64,000 nt of DNA. Source: Amycolatopsis benzoatilytica AK 16/65. Its GTDB lineage: Bacteria > Actinomycetota > Actinomycetes > Mycobacteriales > Pseudonocardiaceae. Where the stretch lies: contig NZ_KB912942.1 in NCBI RefSeq assembly GCF_000383915.1, forward strand, positions 1,648,561 through 1,712,560, in the 5' to 3' direction. Positions 39,137-47,174 of this stretch are shown in pieces; position 1 is the first letter of the stretch, and each line of letters begins with the position of its first letter. The notes under the pieces are model-generated. The model was not told the origin of the DNA and made no database searches. It saw only the letters and a program-made list of their open reading frames with translations. The position numbers were made by a program, and so were the translations under genes.

Positions 39137-39190
39137 GTCCGTGAGGGGTCCCTTGAGGGAATCTGATTCCGGCAACGGGGCCTTCACGGA
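39137..39190. repeat. Intergenic palindromic repeat, copy 3
   Basis: The outer arms gtccgtgaggggtccctt (39137-39154) and 39173-39190 are imperfect complements. The loop ggaatctgattcc is itself a perfect inner palindrome. The element lies between the mbtH operon start and the 3' end of the MFS gene. Confidence 0.8.
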
Positions 39191-39250
39191 GCCAGTGCAA
39201 GGTCGGCGATCCGAGCCGACACGTCAGCTGGTGAGGTTCGTTGGCCGACT

Positions 39251-40504
39251 TCAAGGCGAGCCCACCCGCGACGGGGGATCCGTCGCCAAGGAGCCCCGCC
39301 GCAGCTTCGGCATCGTCAACGCGACCAGCAGTACGCCCGCCACGCAGACGAGCCCGCCGGCGACCACCGCGCTCGAACTGCCGAGCAGCTTCGCCGCAAG
39401 TCCGGCTTCCGCGTTGCCGACCGCCGGGCCGGTCGTCGCCTGCGCCAGCCAGACGCTGGACACCCGGCCCTGCAGCCGATCCGGCGTGTAGTGCTGCAGC
39501 AGGGCGCGGCGCAACACCTCGGAGACCGCGTCCGCCGCGCCGCCGATCGCCAGGAACAGCAAGCCCAGCCACAGCTGCCCGGACAGTCCGAACCCGGTGA
39601 TCGCCAAGCCCCACAACAGCACCGCGCCGATCAACGCGCGCCCGCTCTGCCGGGTACGACTGGTCCAGCCGCTCATCAACGCGCCGAGGAAGGCGCCGAC
39701 CGCGGGCGCGGTGTAGAGCAGCCCGACGGTCGACGGTCCGCCGTGGAACACCTCGATGCCCAGCTGCGGGAAGAGCGCGTACGGCATCGCGAAGACCATC
39801 GCCCAGACGTCGATCAGCAGCAGGCCGGCGACGACCTGGTGGTGCCGGACGAAACTGAACCCTTCGGCGATGGACTTGAGCGGGTGCGCGGGCTCCTCGT
39901 CCGGCGGCAGCGGCGGGATGCGCCACATCAGCGCGACCCCGGCGAGATAGCCGAGCGCGTCGATCCCGAAACAGGCGGCCACGCCCGGCCCGGCCGCGAC
40001 GAGCCCGGCGATGGACGGGCCGAGCATCGCGCCGAACTGGCTGGTCACGGTGAACAGCGCACCGGTGGCGGCGAGCTGGCGCTGGTCCACGATCGCGGGC
40101 ACGACGGCCATCAGCGCCGAGCCGCCGAGCCCGTTGATCCCGCCGGCGAGCACCGCGGCGACGTAGACGAACCACGGCATCGGATGCGGCAGCGCCGCGT
40201 TGACCGCGAGACCGGCCAGCACGATCGCGACGATCAGCCGGGTGCCGAGCACCAGCGCGCGCCGATCGCCCCGGTCCGCCGCGACGCCGCCGGCGAGCAG
40301 TCCGGTCAGCAGTGCCAGCCCGAACACCAGGCTGACCAGTCCGACCTGCACCGAGGATCCGGTGAGCTGGTAGACGTGCAGGTTGATGCCGACGTTCGTG
40401 AGCGCCGTCGTCAGCACGGTCAGGGTCTGCGCGGCGAAGACCCGCCGGAAGCCGCTGCTGGTGCGAAGCGGGGATACGTCGAGGACGAGTTCGCCGAGAC
40501 GCAC
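39251..40504 (-). CDS. EntS-like MFS siderophore exporter
   Basis: This 417-residue major facilitator has about 12 hydrophobic segments, and the loop between segments 2 and 3 reads GGVAADRGDRR, the MFS motif A region. It resembles EntS-type exporters that move newly made siderophores out of the cell. I chose the GTG at 40504, 6 nt after aaggagg; the GTG at 40510 abuts that site. It is divergent from the aryl-AMP ligase operon and shares with it an intergenic iron box. Its place inside the siderophore locus supports siderophore export. Confidence 0.9.
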   Translation of the reverse strand: MRLGELVLDVSPLRTSSGFRRVFAAQTLTVLTTALTNVGINLHVYQLTGSSVQVGLVSLVFGLALLTGLLAGGVAADRGDRRALVLGTRLIVAIVLAGLAVNAALPHPMPWFVYVAAVLAGGINGLGGSALMAVVPAIVDQRQLAATGALFTVTSQFGAMLGPSIAGLVAAGPGVAACFGIDALGYLAGVALMWRIPPLPPDEEPAHPLKSIAEGFSFVRHHQVVAGLLLIDVWAMVFAMPYALFPQLGIEVFHGGPSTVGLLYTAPAVGAFLGALMSGWTSRTRQSGRALIGAVLLWGLAITGFGLSGQLWLGLLFLAIGGAADAVSEVLRRALLQHYTPDRLQGRVSSVWLAQATTGPAVGNAEAGLAAKLLGSSSAVVAGGLVCVAGVLLVALTMPKLRRGSLATDPPSRVGSP

Positions 40505-40532
40505 TGGCACCCTCCTTCCGAGCCCGAACAGT

Positions 40533-40551
40533 ATCGGCTAGCCTAACCTAA
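40533..40551. promoter_or_regulatory. Iron box in divergent promoter region
   Basis: ATCGGCTAGCCTAACCTAA matches the IdeR/DmdR consensus at 15 of 19 positions. It sits between the divergent exporter gene and the aryl-AMP ligase operon and could repress both. Confidence 0.85.
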
Positions 40552-40579
40552 GTTTTCTGGCGAGACGCAGGGAGTGGCG

Positions 40580-42121
40580 ATGCTTGAGGGGTGCGTGCCC
40601 TGGCCGGCCGAGCTGGCGCAGCGGTACCGGGACGCCGGCTACTGGGCCGGCCGGCCGCTGGATCGCCTGATCCGCGACGGGGCCGAACGGCATCCGGACC
40701 GGATCGCGCTGATCGGCACCGACGGCGCCCGCTGGACGTATGCGGAACTCGACGCCTGGATCGCCCGGGCGGCCGCCGGCCTCGCTCCGTCGATCGCGCC
40801 GCGCGAACGCGTTCTCCTGCAACTGCCGAACATTCCCGAGTTCGTCGCGGTGTTCTTCGCGCTGCTGCGGATCGGCGCGCTTCCGGTGCTGGCGCTGCCC
40901 GCGCACCGGGAAGCGGAGATGGTGCCGCTGGCCGAGCTGAGCGAAGCCGTCGCGTACTTCATCGCGGACGACGAAAGCTTCGACTACCGCGCACTGGCCA
41001 AGACCGTCACGAGCGCGGTGCCGGGTGTCCGGCAGGTGTTCGTGGCGAACGCCGATCTGCCACTGGCGGACCCGGTTCCGCTGCCGGAGCCGGATCCCTC
41101 GGATGTCGCGCTGTTCCTGCTGTCCGGCGGAACGACGGGCACGCCGAAGCTGATCCCGCGCACGCACGACGACTACTCCTACAACGGCCGCGCCAGCGCG
41201 GAGGTCTCCGGGTTCGACGAGTCCACTGTGTACCTGGTGGCATTGCCCGCTTCGCACAACTTCGCGCTGTGCTCGCCCGGCCTGCTCGGCGCGTTCGCCG
41301 CGGGCGGCACCGTCGTGCTTGCCGCCGACCCCAGCCCCGGCACGGTTTTCCCGCTCATCGAACGGGATCAGGTGACGGTCACCGGCGTCGTTCCGCCGAT
41401 CGCGCTGCTGTGGATGGACGCCGCGGAATTCGCGGACGAGGACCTCTCCAGCCTGCGGCTGCTGCAAGTCGGCGGCGCGAAGCTGAACGCGGAACCGGCC
41501 GCGCGGGTGCGCCCGACGCTCGGCTGCGCGCTGCAGCAGGTGTTCGGGATGGCCGAGGGACTGCTGAACTTCACCCGGCTGGACGATCCGGAAGACCTGA
41601 TCGTCGAGACGCAGGGCCGTCCGCTGTGCCCGGACGACGAGGTGCGCGTGCTCGCCAACGGCGAACTGCTCACTCGCGGCCCATACACCCTTCGCGGCTA
41701 CTACCGCGCGGAGGAGCACAACCGGCGTTCCTTCACCGAAGACGGTTTCTACCGCAGCGGCGACCTCGTGCGGCAGCTCCCGTCGGGACACCTGGTGGTC
41801 GAGGGACGGCTGAAGGACCAGATCAACCGGGGCGGCGAGAAGATCCCGGCCGAGGAACTGGAGAACCACCTGCTCGCGCACCCGGCGGTGCACGACGCGG
41901 CGGTGGTCGGGATGGCCGACGAGGTGATGGGGGAGCGGACGTGCGCGTTCCTCGTGGTGAACGGGCCGGTGCCGAAGCTGCGCGAGGTCAAGGCTTTCCT
42001 GCGGGACCGGGGCGTCGCGGAGTTCAAGCTGCCGGACCGGCTGGAGATCCTGGACGCGTTCCCGCTGACGAAACTGGGCAAGGTCAGCAAAGCCGACCTG
42101 TCGCGCAGGCTGGCCGGGTGA
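40580..42121 (+). CDS. Aryl-acid AMP ligase (salicylate / 2,3-dihydroxybenzoate activating)
   Basis: This 513-residue stand-alone adenylation enzyme is of the DhbE/EntE/MbtA type. Visible motifs are LLSGGTTGTPK, the aryl pocket segment HNFALCSPG, FGMAEG, YRSGD and a C-terminal KLGKVSK with the catalytic Lys. It activates an aryl acid and loads it on the aryl carrier protein of the NRPS at 17.1-20.5 kb. The MbtI-like gene nearby argues for salicylate. However, the pocket residue equivalent to DhbE Ser240 reads Ser here, whereas salicylate enzymes often have Cys, so dihydroxybenzoate cannot be excluded on pocket alone. The ATG at 40580 has ggag 7 nt upstream. Confidence 0.92.
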   Translation: MLEGCVPWPAELAQRYRDAGYWAGRPLDRLIRDGAERHPDRIALIGTDGARWTYAELDAWIARAAAGLAPSIAPRERVLLQLPNIPEFVAVFFALLRIGALPVLALPAHREAEMVPLAELSEAVAYFIADDESFDYRALAKTVTSAVPGVRQVFVANADLPLADPVPLPEPDPSDVALFLLSGGTTGTPKLIPRTHDDYSYNGRASAEVSGFDESTVYLVALPASHNFALCSPGLLGAFAAGGTVVLAADPSPGTVFPLIERDQVTVTGVVPPIALLWMDAAEFADEDLSSLRLLQVGGAKLNAEPAARVRPTLGCALQQVFGMAEGLLNFTRLDDPEDLIVETQGRPLCPDDEVRVLANGELLTRGPYTLRGYYRAEEHNRRSFTEDGFYRSGDLVRQLPSGHLVVEGRLKDQINRGGEKIPAEELENHLLAHPAVHDAAVVGMADEVMGERTCAFLVVNGPVPKLREVKAFLRDRGVAEFKLPDRLEILDAFPLTKLGKVSKADLSRRLAG

Positions 42122-43101
42122 AAGGTCGCGCTGCGGGCCTCGTCGTCGCGTGCGGCGTGCTCGTTTTGGTGGCGTTGCTGAGCCTCGCCGTCGGCGCCCG
42201 GTCTCTCTCGCCGGGAACGGTTTTCCAGGCGCTGTTCGACCGCGACGGCTCGGACGCCTCGTTCGTCGTCTGGTCGCTGCGGATTCCTCGCACGCTGATC
42301 GGGATCGCGGTGGGTGCGGCGCTAGGTGTCGCGGGCGCGGTCATGCAGGCGCTGACCCGGAACCCGTTGGCCGATCCCGGTCTGCTCGGCGTGAACGCCG
42401 GTGCGTCCGCGGCCGCTGCGCTTTCGGTGACGCTCTTCGGGTTCACTGACTTGCGCACGTTCGTCTGGTTCGCGTTCCTCGGCGCGGCGATCGCCGCCGT
42501 CGTGCTGTACGCGATCGCCGGCCGCGGCTCGGCCTCCCCGGTGCGGCTCGCGCTGGCGGGCACCGCGGTGTCGGCCGCGCTGACCGGGCTCACCCAAGCG
42601 ATGACGTTGCTCAACCAGCAGACCCTCGACCAGATGCGGTTCTGGACAGTCGGCTCGCTCAACCGTGCCGACGGTGCGACGCTCGTGCGGGTGCTGCCGT
42701 TCCTGGCTGTCGGATTGGCGCTGGCGCTGGTGCTCGCCCGGCCGCTCGACGCACTGGCGCTCGGCGACGACGCCGGGCAGGCGCTCGGCGCGCACCTCGG
42801 CCGCACCCGCGTGCTGTCGTTGGCGGCGGTGACCTTGCTGGCTGGAGCTGCTACCGCCGCCGTCGGGCCTCTCGTGTTCGTCGGGCTGGCAGTGCCGCAT
42901 ATGGTGCGCGCGTTCACCGGCCCGGCGCAGCGGTGGGTGCTGCCCTACTGCGCGGTGCTCGCACCGGTCCTGCTGCTCGCGGCGGACGTGCTCGGCCGGG
43001 TGATGGCGTCGTCGGAGATCGACGTCGGAGTGGTGACGGCGCTGGCCGGAGCGCCAGTGTTCATTTGGCTGGTGCGTCGGAACAAGGCGGCCCGGGCATG
43101 A
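42118..43101 (+). CDS. FecCD-family ferric siderophore permease, subunit 1
   Basis: This 327-residue protein has 8-10 hydrophobic helices and family signatures: RIPRTLIGIAVGAALGVAG, then the QALTRNPLADPGLLG motif. FecCD subunits form the membrane channel that imports ferric siderophores with a binding protein and an ATPase. The GTG start overlaps the ligase stop (GTGA), so it is cotranslated with the ligase. It is followed by a second FecCD subunit, giving a heterodimeric permease. No ATPase gene follows. Confidence 0.93.
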   Translation: MKGRAAGLVVACGVLVLVALLSLAVGARSLSPGTVFQALFDRDGSDASFVVWSLRIPRTLIGIAVGAALGVAGAVMQALTRNPLADPGLLGVNAGASAAAALSVTLFGFTDLRTFVWFAFLGAAIAAVVLYAIAGRGSASPVRLALAGTAVSAALTGLTQAMTLLNQQTLDQMRFWTVGSLNRADGATLVRVLPFLAVGLALALVLARPLDALALGDDAGQALGAHLGRTRVLSLAAVTLLAGAATAAVGPLVFVGLAVPHMVRAFTGPAQRWVLPYCAVLAPVLLLAADVLGRVMASSEIDVGVVTALAGAPVFIWLVRRNKAARA

Positions 43102-44081
43102 AGACGCGTCGGTCCTTCGCGGTGTCGCTCGGCTTGGTCTTGGCTCTTGCCGCGGTGGCGGTCGCGGCGCTGAGCGTCGGGGCGATTTCGGTCGCGCCGG
43201 CCGACGTCGTCCGGACGTTGCTGGGCAACGGCAGCCGGCTGACGAACTTCGCGGTGCTCGACCTGCGGTTGCCGCGGGTGCTCATCGCCGTCTGCGTCGG
43301 CGCCGCTCTCGGGATGAGCGGCGCGGTTTTCCAGAGCCTGACCCGGAATCCGCTGGGGAGCCCGGACATCATCGGCTTCAACTACGGCGCGACGACCGGC
43401 GGCCTGCTGGCGATACTGGCGTTCGGCGGCGGGCTGGCGGGCATCTCGCTGGGCGCGCTGGCCGGCGGCCTGCTGACCTCTCTGGCGGTGTATCTGCTGG
43501 CCTGGCAGCAGGGGGTGCGCGGAAACCGGCTGGTGCTGGTCGGGATCGGGATCAGCGCGATTCTGCAAGCGGTCAACTTCTACCTGATCGTCAACGCGAA
43601 ACTCGCCGACGTTTCGCGGGCGACGGTCTGGCTCACCGGCAGTCTCGACAACCTGGGCTGGGACCACGTGTGGCCCGCCGCGGCGGCGCTCGCCGTCGTC
43701 ACCCCGGCGGTGCTGCTTGGCGCGCGGTGGCTGAACATCCTGGAAATGGGCGACGACACGGCGCTCGCTTTGGGGGTGCGGGTCGAAGCGAGCCGGCTGT
43801 ACTTGCTGATCGTCGGCACGGCCGCGTGCGCGCTGGCGACCGCGGTGGCCGGCCCGATCGCGTTCGTCTCGTTGACCGCTCCTCAACTGGCGAAACGGCT
43901 CACGAAGGCATCCGGCGCGAGCCTGCTGCCGGCTGCCTGGGCGGGGGCGGTGCTGGTGCTGGCCGCGGACTTCGCGGCCCAGCGGATCGCCGGATCGGGG
44001 ACATTGCCGGTCGGGGTCGCGACGGCCGCGCTCGGCGGCAGCTACCTCGGCTGGCTGCTCTGGTACCGCCGCCGACGCTGA
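43098..44081 (+). CDS. FecCD-family ferric siderophore permease, subunit 2
   Basis: This 327-residue paralogue of the preceding permease has the segments RLPRVLIAVCVGAALGMSG and QSLTRNPLGSPDIIG. The ATG at 43098 overlaps the preceding stop (ATGA). It should pair with subunit 1 and the lipoprotein at 16.1 kb to import the ferric siderophore. The usual third gene, a FepC-type ATPase, is absent; the operon ends at a hairpin just downstream. The ATPase must be encoded elsewhere or shared with another system. Confidence 0.93.
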   Translation: MKTRRSFAVSLGLVLALAAVAVAALSVGAISVAPADVVRTLLGNGSRLTNFAVLDLRLPRVLIAVCVGAALGMSGAVFQSLTRNPLGSPDIIGFNYGATTGGLLAILAFGGGLAGISLGALAGGLLTSLAVYLLAWQQGVRGNRLVLVGIGISAILQAVNFYLIVNAKLADVSRATVWLTGSLDNLGWDHVWPAAAALAVVTPAVLLGARWLNILEMGDDTALALGVRVEASRLYLLIVGTAACALATAVAGPIAFVSLTAPQLAKRLTKASGASLLPAAWAGAVLVLAADFAAQRIAGSGTLPVGVATAALGGSYLGWLLWYRRRR

Positions 44082-44092
44082 CCGAACTGGGG

Positions 44093-44121
44093 GGGCGGGC
44101 CTCACCGGACCAGGCCCGCCC
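44093..44121. terminator. Bidirectional terminator, 10-bp GC stem
   Basis: GGGCGGGCCT (44093-44102) pairs perfectly with 44112-44121 around a 9-nt loop. It lies between the convergent permease and salicylate synthase genes. No clear T run follows, as is common in actinomycetes. Confidence 0.7.
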
Positions 44122-44126
44122 ACCGG

Positions 44127-45413
44127 TCAGGCTGGCACCACGTGCGGAGCGACGCTGCCGAGCTTCTCGCAGGTCTCTTCCAGTTCCCGTTCCGGAGTGG
44201 AGTCCGTGACGATTCCGGCCCCGGCGCGCAGCCACGCCCGCCCGTTCTCCTGATAGATCGCCCGCAGCACGAGCGCGGCGTCGAGGGAGCCGTCGTGGGC
44301 GGCGGTCAGCACCGCGCCGGAATAGAGGCCGCGCTCCTCGTCCAGCCGGCTGATCGCTTCGAGAGACTGGCGTTTCGGGATGCCGGACGCGGTCACCGCG
44401 GGAAACACTGCCTCCAGCGCGTCCCACGGCGTGCGACCCTCGGCGAGGTCCCCGCACACGGTGGACGCCAGGTGCTGCACGCTCCCGCGTTCCTTGACTC
44501 CCATGAAGTCCCCGACCCGCACCGATTCCGGACGGCACACGCGGCGCAGTTCCGCTTGCGACGTCCGCACGGACACGGCGTGCTCGAAGACCTCCTTCGG
44601 GTCCGACTCGAGTTCTCGCCGCGCCGCCGCGTCCAGTTCGGTGCCGCGGCCGAACGCCCTGGTGCCGGCGAGCGGCTGGGTGAGGACGGCACCTTCAGCC
44701 GACACGGTCACGACCACCTCCGGGCTGAATCCGGCCGCTTCCGCCCCGCCGAGCCGCAGCAAAAAGGACCGGGCCGGCGTGTTCGCGCGGCGGCCCGCCG
44801 CGTAGGTCGAGGCCAGGTCAACCGGAAACGGGATCGGCACGCGGCGCGACAGGATGACCTTCTGGTACCGGCCCTGCCGGATCTCCCGCACCGCTTGCGC
44901 GACGCGTTCCCGGTACCGCTCGTTGTCGGGCCGGACCTCGATCGGGCGTGCGGGCGAGGCAGGCGGGACTGCCGGGGAGTCGAGGATTTCCCTGATCCGC
45001 CGGGAGTCTTCGCCGCGGATCTGCACGTCGTCCTCGGTCAGCCGGACCTCGGTGCGCGGGATGAGCAGCCGGGCCAGGGGCTCGGACGGCGCGGCCTCGC
45101 CCCGAGATCCGAAGCCCGCCAGCGCCTCGGCGTAGCCGAAGCGGATTTCGCCGTAGGCACGCCATTCCGGCAACGGGAGCGAGTCGAGTGCGCGCTGCAG
45201 CGCGGCGCCCGGCGAGCCGGACCACTCGGTATCGGAATGTGCGATCCCGCGTACGCGGACGTGCGTGGCGTCCAGCGTGACGGTCGCGAGCGCGCCGCCG
45301 GCGAAGGTCCAGGTTTCGCCGTTCTCATACAGGACGTAGTCCTCGAAGCCGGCCTTGGCGAGGGCAGCTGCCTGCGCCACGGGGTCTGCTCGGCGGGAAA
45401 GCCCAGTCGTCAT
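44127..45413 (-). CDS. Salicylate synthase (MbtI/Irp9-like chorismate-utilising enzyme)
   Basis: This 428-residue enzyme belongs to the chorismate-binding superfamily (isochorismate, anthranilate and salicylate synthases). The C-terminal half carries AVTASGIPK, RGLYSGAV, WLRAGAGI and EETCEKL, which resemble the salicylate synthases MbtI and Irp9 more than plain isochorismate synthases. It should turn chorismate into salicylate through isochorismate with loss of pyruvate. No separate lyase, isochorismatase or dihydroxybenzoate dehydrogenase is in the window, which fits direct salicylate formation. The ATG at 45413 overlaps the stop of the monooxygenase gene (ATGA); the open frame reaches a GTG at 45434 inside that gene. 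Confidence 0.88.
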   Translation of the reverse strand: MTTGLSRRADPVAQAAALAKAGFEDYVLYENGETWTFAGGALATVTLDATHVRVRGIAHSDTEWSGSPGAALQRALDSLPLPEWRAYGEIRFGYAEALAGFGSRGEAAPSEPLARLLIPRTEVRLTEDDVQIRGEDSRRIREILDSPAVPPASPARPIEVRPDNERYRERVAQAVREIRQGRYQKVILSRRVPIPFPVDLASTYAAGRRANTPARSFLLRLGGAEAAGFSPEVVVTVSAEGAVLTQPLAGTRAFGRGTELDAAARRELESDPKEVFEHAVSVRTSQAELRRVCRPESVRVGDFMGVKERGSVQHLASTVCGDLAEGRTPWDALEAVFPAVTASGIPKRQSLEAISRLDEERGLYSGAVLTAAHDGSLDAALVLRAIYQENGRAWLRAGAGIVTDSTPERELEETCEKLGSVAPHVVPA

Positions 45414-46690
45414 GCCGATTCCCGCACTGCGCACTCCGAGGACCAGTCAGCCGCGTCCAGCCGGCCGAGCACCGAGGCGAGGATCTCGCCTGCCCGCACC
45501 GCGGTGTTGGACAGCAGCGACGACGTGATCCCGTGCGTATGCTCCGTCCCGCCCTGGAGGTAGATCGCGCCCGGCAGGTCCGGGGCGACGAGCCGGTAAT
45601 CCCGTTCGACGCGCAGCCGGCCGTGTTCGTCGCGGCGGCAGCGGCCGTCGAGGTCGCCGAGCAGGCTGCTCGGATCGGCGGGCCGGTACCCGGTCGCGTA
45701 GACGAGCAGATCGGCTTCGAGCACCGTTTTTTCTCCGGTGGTCAACGATTCCACGGTGACTCGGACGGCTTCGTCCTCGACGACGTCGGCGAGCCGGGAA
45801 GCCGGGAAGATCCGCAGCCGTTCGCGGCCCTGGACGTTCTCGCGGTACCTGCGGCGGTAAAGGTCGTCGATGAGGTCGATGTCCACCGCGGAGTAGTTCG
45901 TGTTGCCGTGGTAGTTCATCAACCGCTGCTTGACGTCTTCCGGGGCGGAGTAAAAGGCGTCGACGCCGGACGGGTCGAAGATGCGGTTCGCGAACGCGCT
46001 GTCGTCGGACGGGCGGTAGCCGTAGCGCGCGAACACCGAGCAGATTTCCGCCTCGGGGAACCGGTCGTGCAGGAACGCCGTCGTCTCGGCGGCGCTTTGC
46101 CCGGCGCCGACGACGACACACCGATCCGGTTTTCCGACGGTGTCGACGCGGTGCAGCAGCTCGGTGTTGTGCCAGGCCCGGTCGCTCGGCACCGCGCCGT
46201 CCGGAAGATTCGGCCGCAATCCGGTGCCCAGCACCAGGTTTCGCGCGCGGCAGACGTCGCCGTCGCTGGTGCGCACCTCGAAACAGCCGTCGCTTTCGCG
46301 CACCGAAACGACTTCGCGGTGATAGCTGACCTGGTCGTCGACCTTCGCCGCGGCCCATTCGAGATAGTCGTGGAACTCGGTGCGCAGCGGGAAGAACGTC
46401 TTGTGGTTGATGAAGTCGACCAGCCTGCCGCGCTCGTGCAGATAGGGCAGGAAGCCGAAGCCGCTGACCGGGTTCCGCATGGTCGCCAGGTCCTTCAGGA
46501 ACGAGACCTGCATGGTCGCGTCCTCGAGCAGCATTCCGCGGTGCCAGCCGAACGACCGCTGCCTTTCGAGGAAGTGCGCGGTGAGCGGTTCCGCCGCGGT
46601 CGCGTTGTGCTCCGCCACGGCGATGGCCAGCGCGAGGTTCGAGGGCCCGAAACCAACCCCTGCCAGGTCGAACTCCGGAGGTAACGGCAT
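45410..46690 (-). CDS. L-ornithine N5-monooxygenase
   Basis: This 426-residue flavoprotein is of the PvdA/SidA/CchB class. The FAD loop is VGFGPSNLALA, the substrate region has LEDATMQVSFLKDL, the NADPH loop is VVGAGQSAAE and the C-terminal motif is YATGYRP. It hydroxylates the side-chain amine of ornithine (or lysine) to make the hydroxamate precursor. It is the first gene of a two-gene unit with salicylate synthase, so the two iron ligand types are made together. An iron box lies 26 nt before its ATG. It should supply the A domain with the formyl-hydroxyornithine-type pocket. Confidence 0.93.
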   Translation of the reverse strand: MPLPPEFDLAGVGFGPSNLALAIAVAEHNATAAEPLTAHFLERQRSFGWHRGMLLEDATMQVSFLKDLATMRNPVSGFGFLPYLHERGRLVDFINHKTFFPLRTEFHDYLEWAAAKVDDQVSYHREVVSVRESDGCFEVRTSDGDVCRARNLVLGTGLRPNLPDGAVPSDRAWHNTELLHRVDTVGKPDRCVVVGAGQSAAETTAFLHDRFPEAEICSVFARYGYRPSDDSAFANRIFDPSGVDAFYSAPEDVKQRLMNYHGNTNYSAVDIDLIDDLYRRRYRENVQGRERLRIFPASRLADVVEDEAVRVTVESLTTGEKTVLEADLLVYATGYRPADPSSLLGDLDGRCRRDEHGRLRVERDYRLVAPDLPGAIYLQGGTEHTHGITSSLLSNTAVRAGEILASVLGRLDAADWSSECAVRESA

Positions 46691-46715
46691 GCCAGTCCCA
46701 TCTCTCGTTCTCGGG

Positions 46716-46734
46716 GGAGGTTATCCTAACCTAA
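46716..46734. promoter_or_regulatory. Iron box (IdeR/DmdR operator)
   Basis: GGAGGTTATCCTAACCTAA matches the IdeR/DmdR consensus at 15 of 19 positions. A second partial palindrome (ctaacttagg) extends it to about 46740. It controls the monooxygenase-salicylate synthase unit. Confidence 0.83.
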
Positions 46735-46864
46735 CTTAGGCATGCCTCAAGTAGTGCATCCGGGCGTGATCTTGATCCCGTATCCGAGGAAGAGAGCGTC
46801 GTGGAGTGGCGCGGCCCGGTCGAAAGCGTGGTGCCGGGGCAGCGGCAAGGGCCGAGGGCGGTGT

Positions 46865-47152
46865 TCAGGAACCGCCGGACGACGAGAAGTAGCCGCCGCC
46901 CGAATCGCCGATCGCGGGGGCCTGCTGAGGCGGCTGCAGTCCGGTGTTGCCGGTGTTGTCGGCCGGTACCTGACTTTGCGGAGCCGGCTTGGCGGCCCCG
47001 GCCGGGCTGGCGGTCGCGGTCAGCGCGCCGGCGCCGAGCGCCAGCCCGCACGCGGCGGCTGTCCCGATACCGGCCGCGACGCCCCAGCGCGTGGCCCGGC
47101 TGACCGTTTCCCGGGCCCGCGCACGAGCCTGGATTCGCTGGCGCTGGTCCAT
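46865..47152 (-). CDS. Short exported protein ending in SGGS (candidate flavin acceptor)
   Basis: This 95-residue protein has an Arg-rich N-terminus (MDQRQRIQARARAR), one hydrophobic segment at about 24-50 that could be a signal anchor or signal peptide, a Pro/Gln/Asn-rich tail, and a Gly/Ser end reading SSSGGS. No known domain is visible. Its ATG lies 22 nt after the sensor kinase stop, behind ggagg, so it is the third gene of that operon. It is a paralogue of the protein at 49223: the same N-terminal RQRI..RAR pattern, the same layout and the same last four residues. The terminal SGGS matches the core of the ApbE flavinylation motif [S/T]-G-[A/G]-[S/T], although the upstream Asp is missing. 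Function is unproven. Confidence 0.75.
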   Translation of the reverse strand: MDQRQRIQARARARETVSRATRWGVAAGIGTAAACGLALGAGALTATASPAGAAKPAPQSQVPADNTGNTGLQPPQQAPAIGDSGGGYFSSSGGS

Positions 47153-47174
47153 CCGCCTCGCCTCCGATCGCCGG

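Noticed and set aside
39491..40546. 351-residue + strand frame opposite the MFS exporter
   Set aside because: The exporter on the - strand has membrane helices, a good ribosome site and context; the opposite frame is Gln/Arg/His-rich noise.
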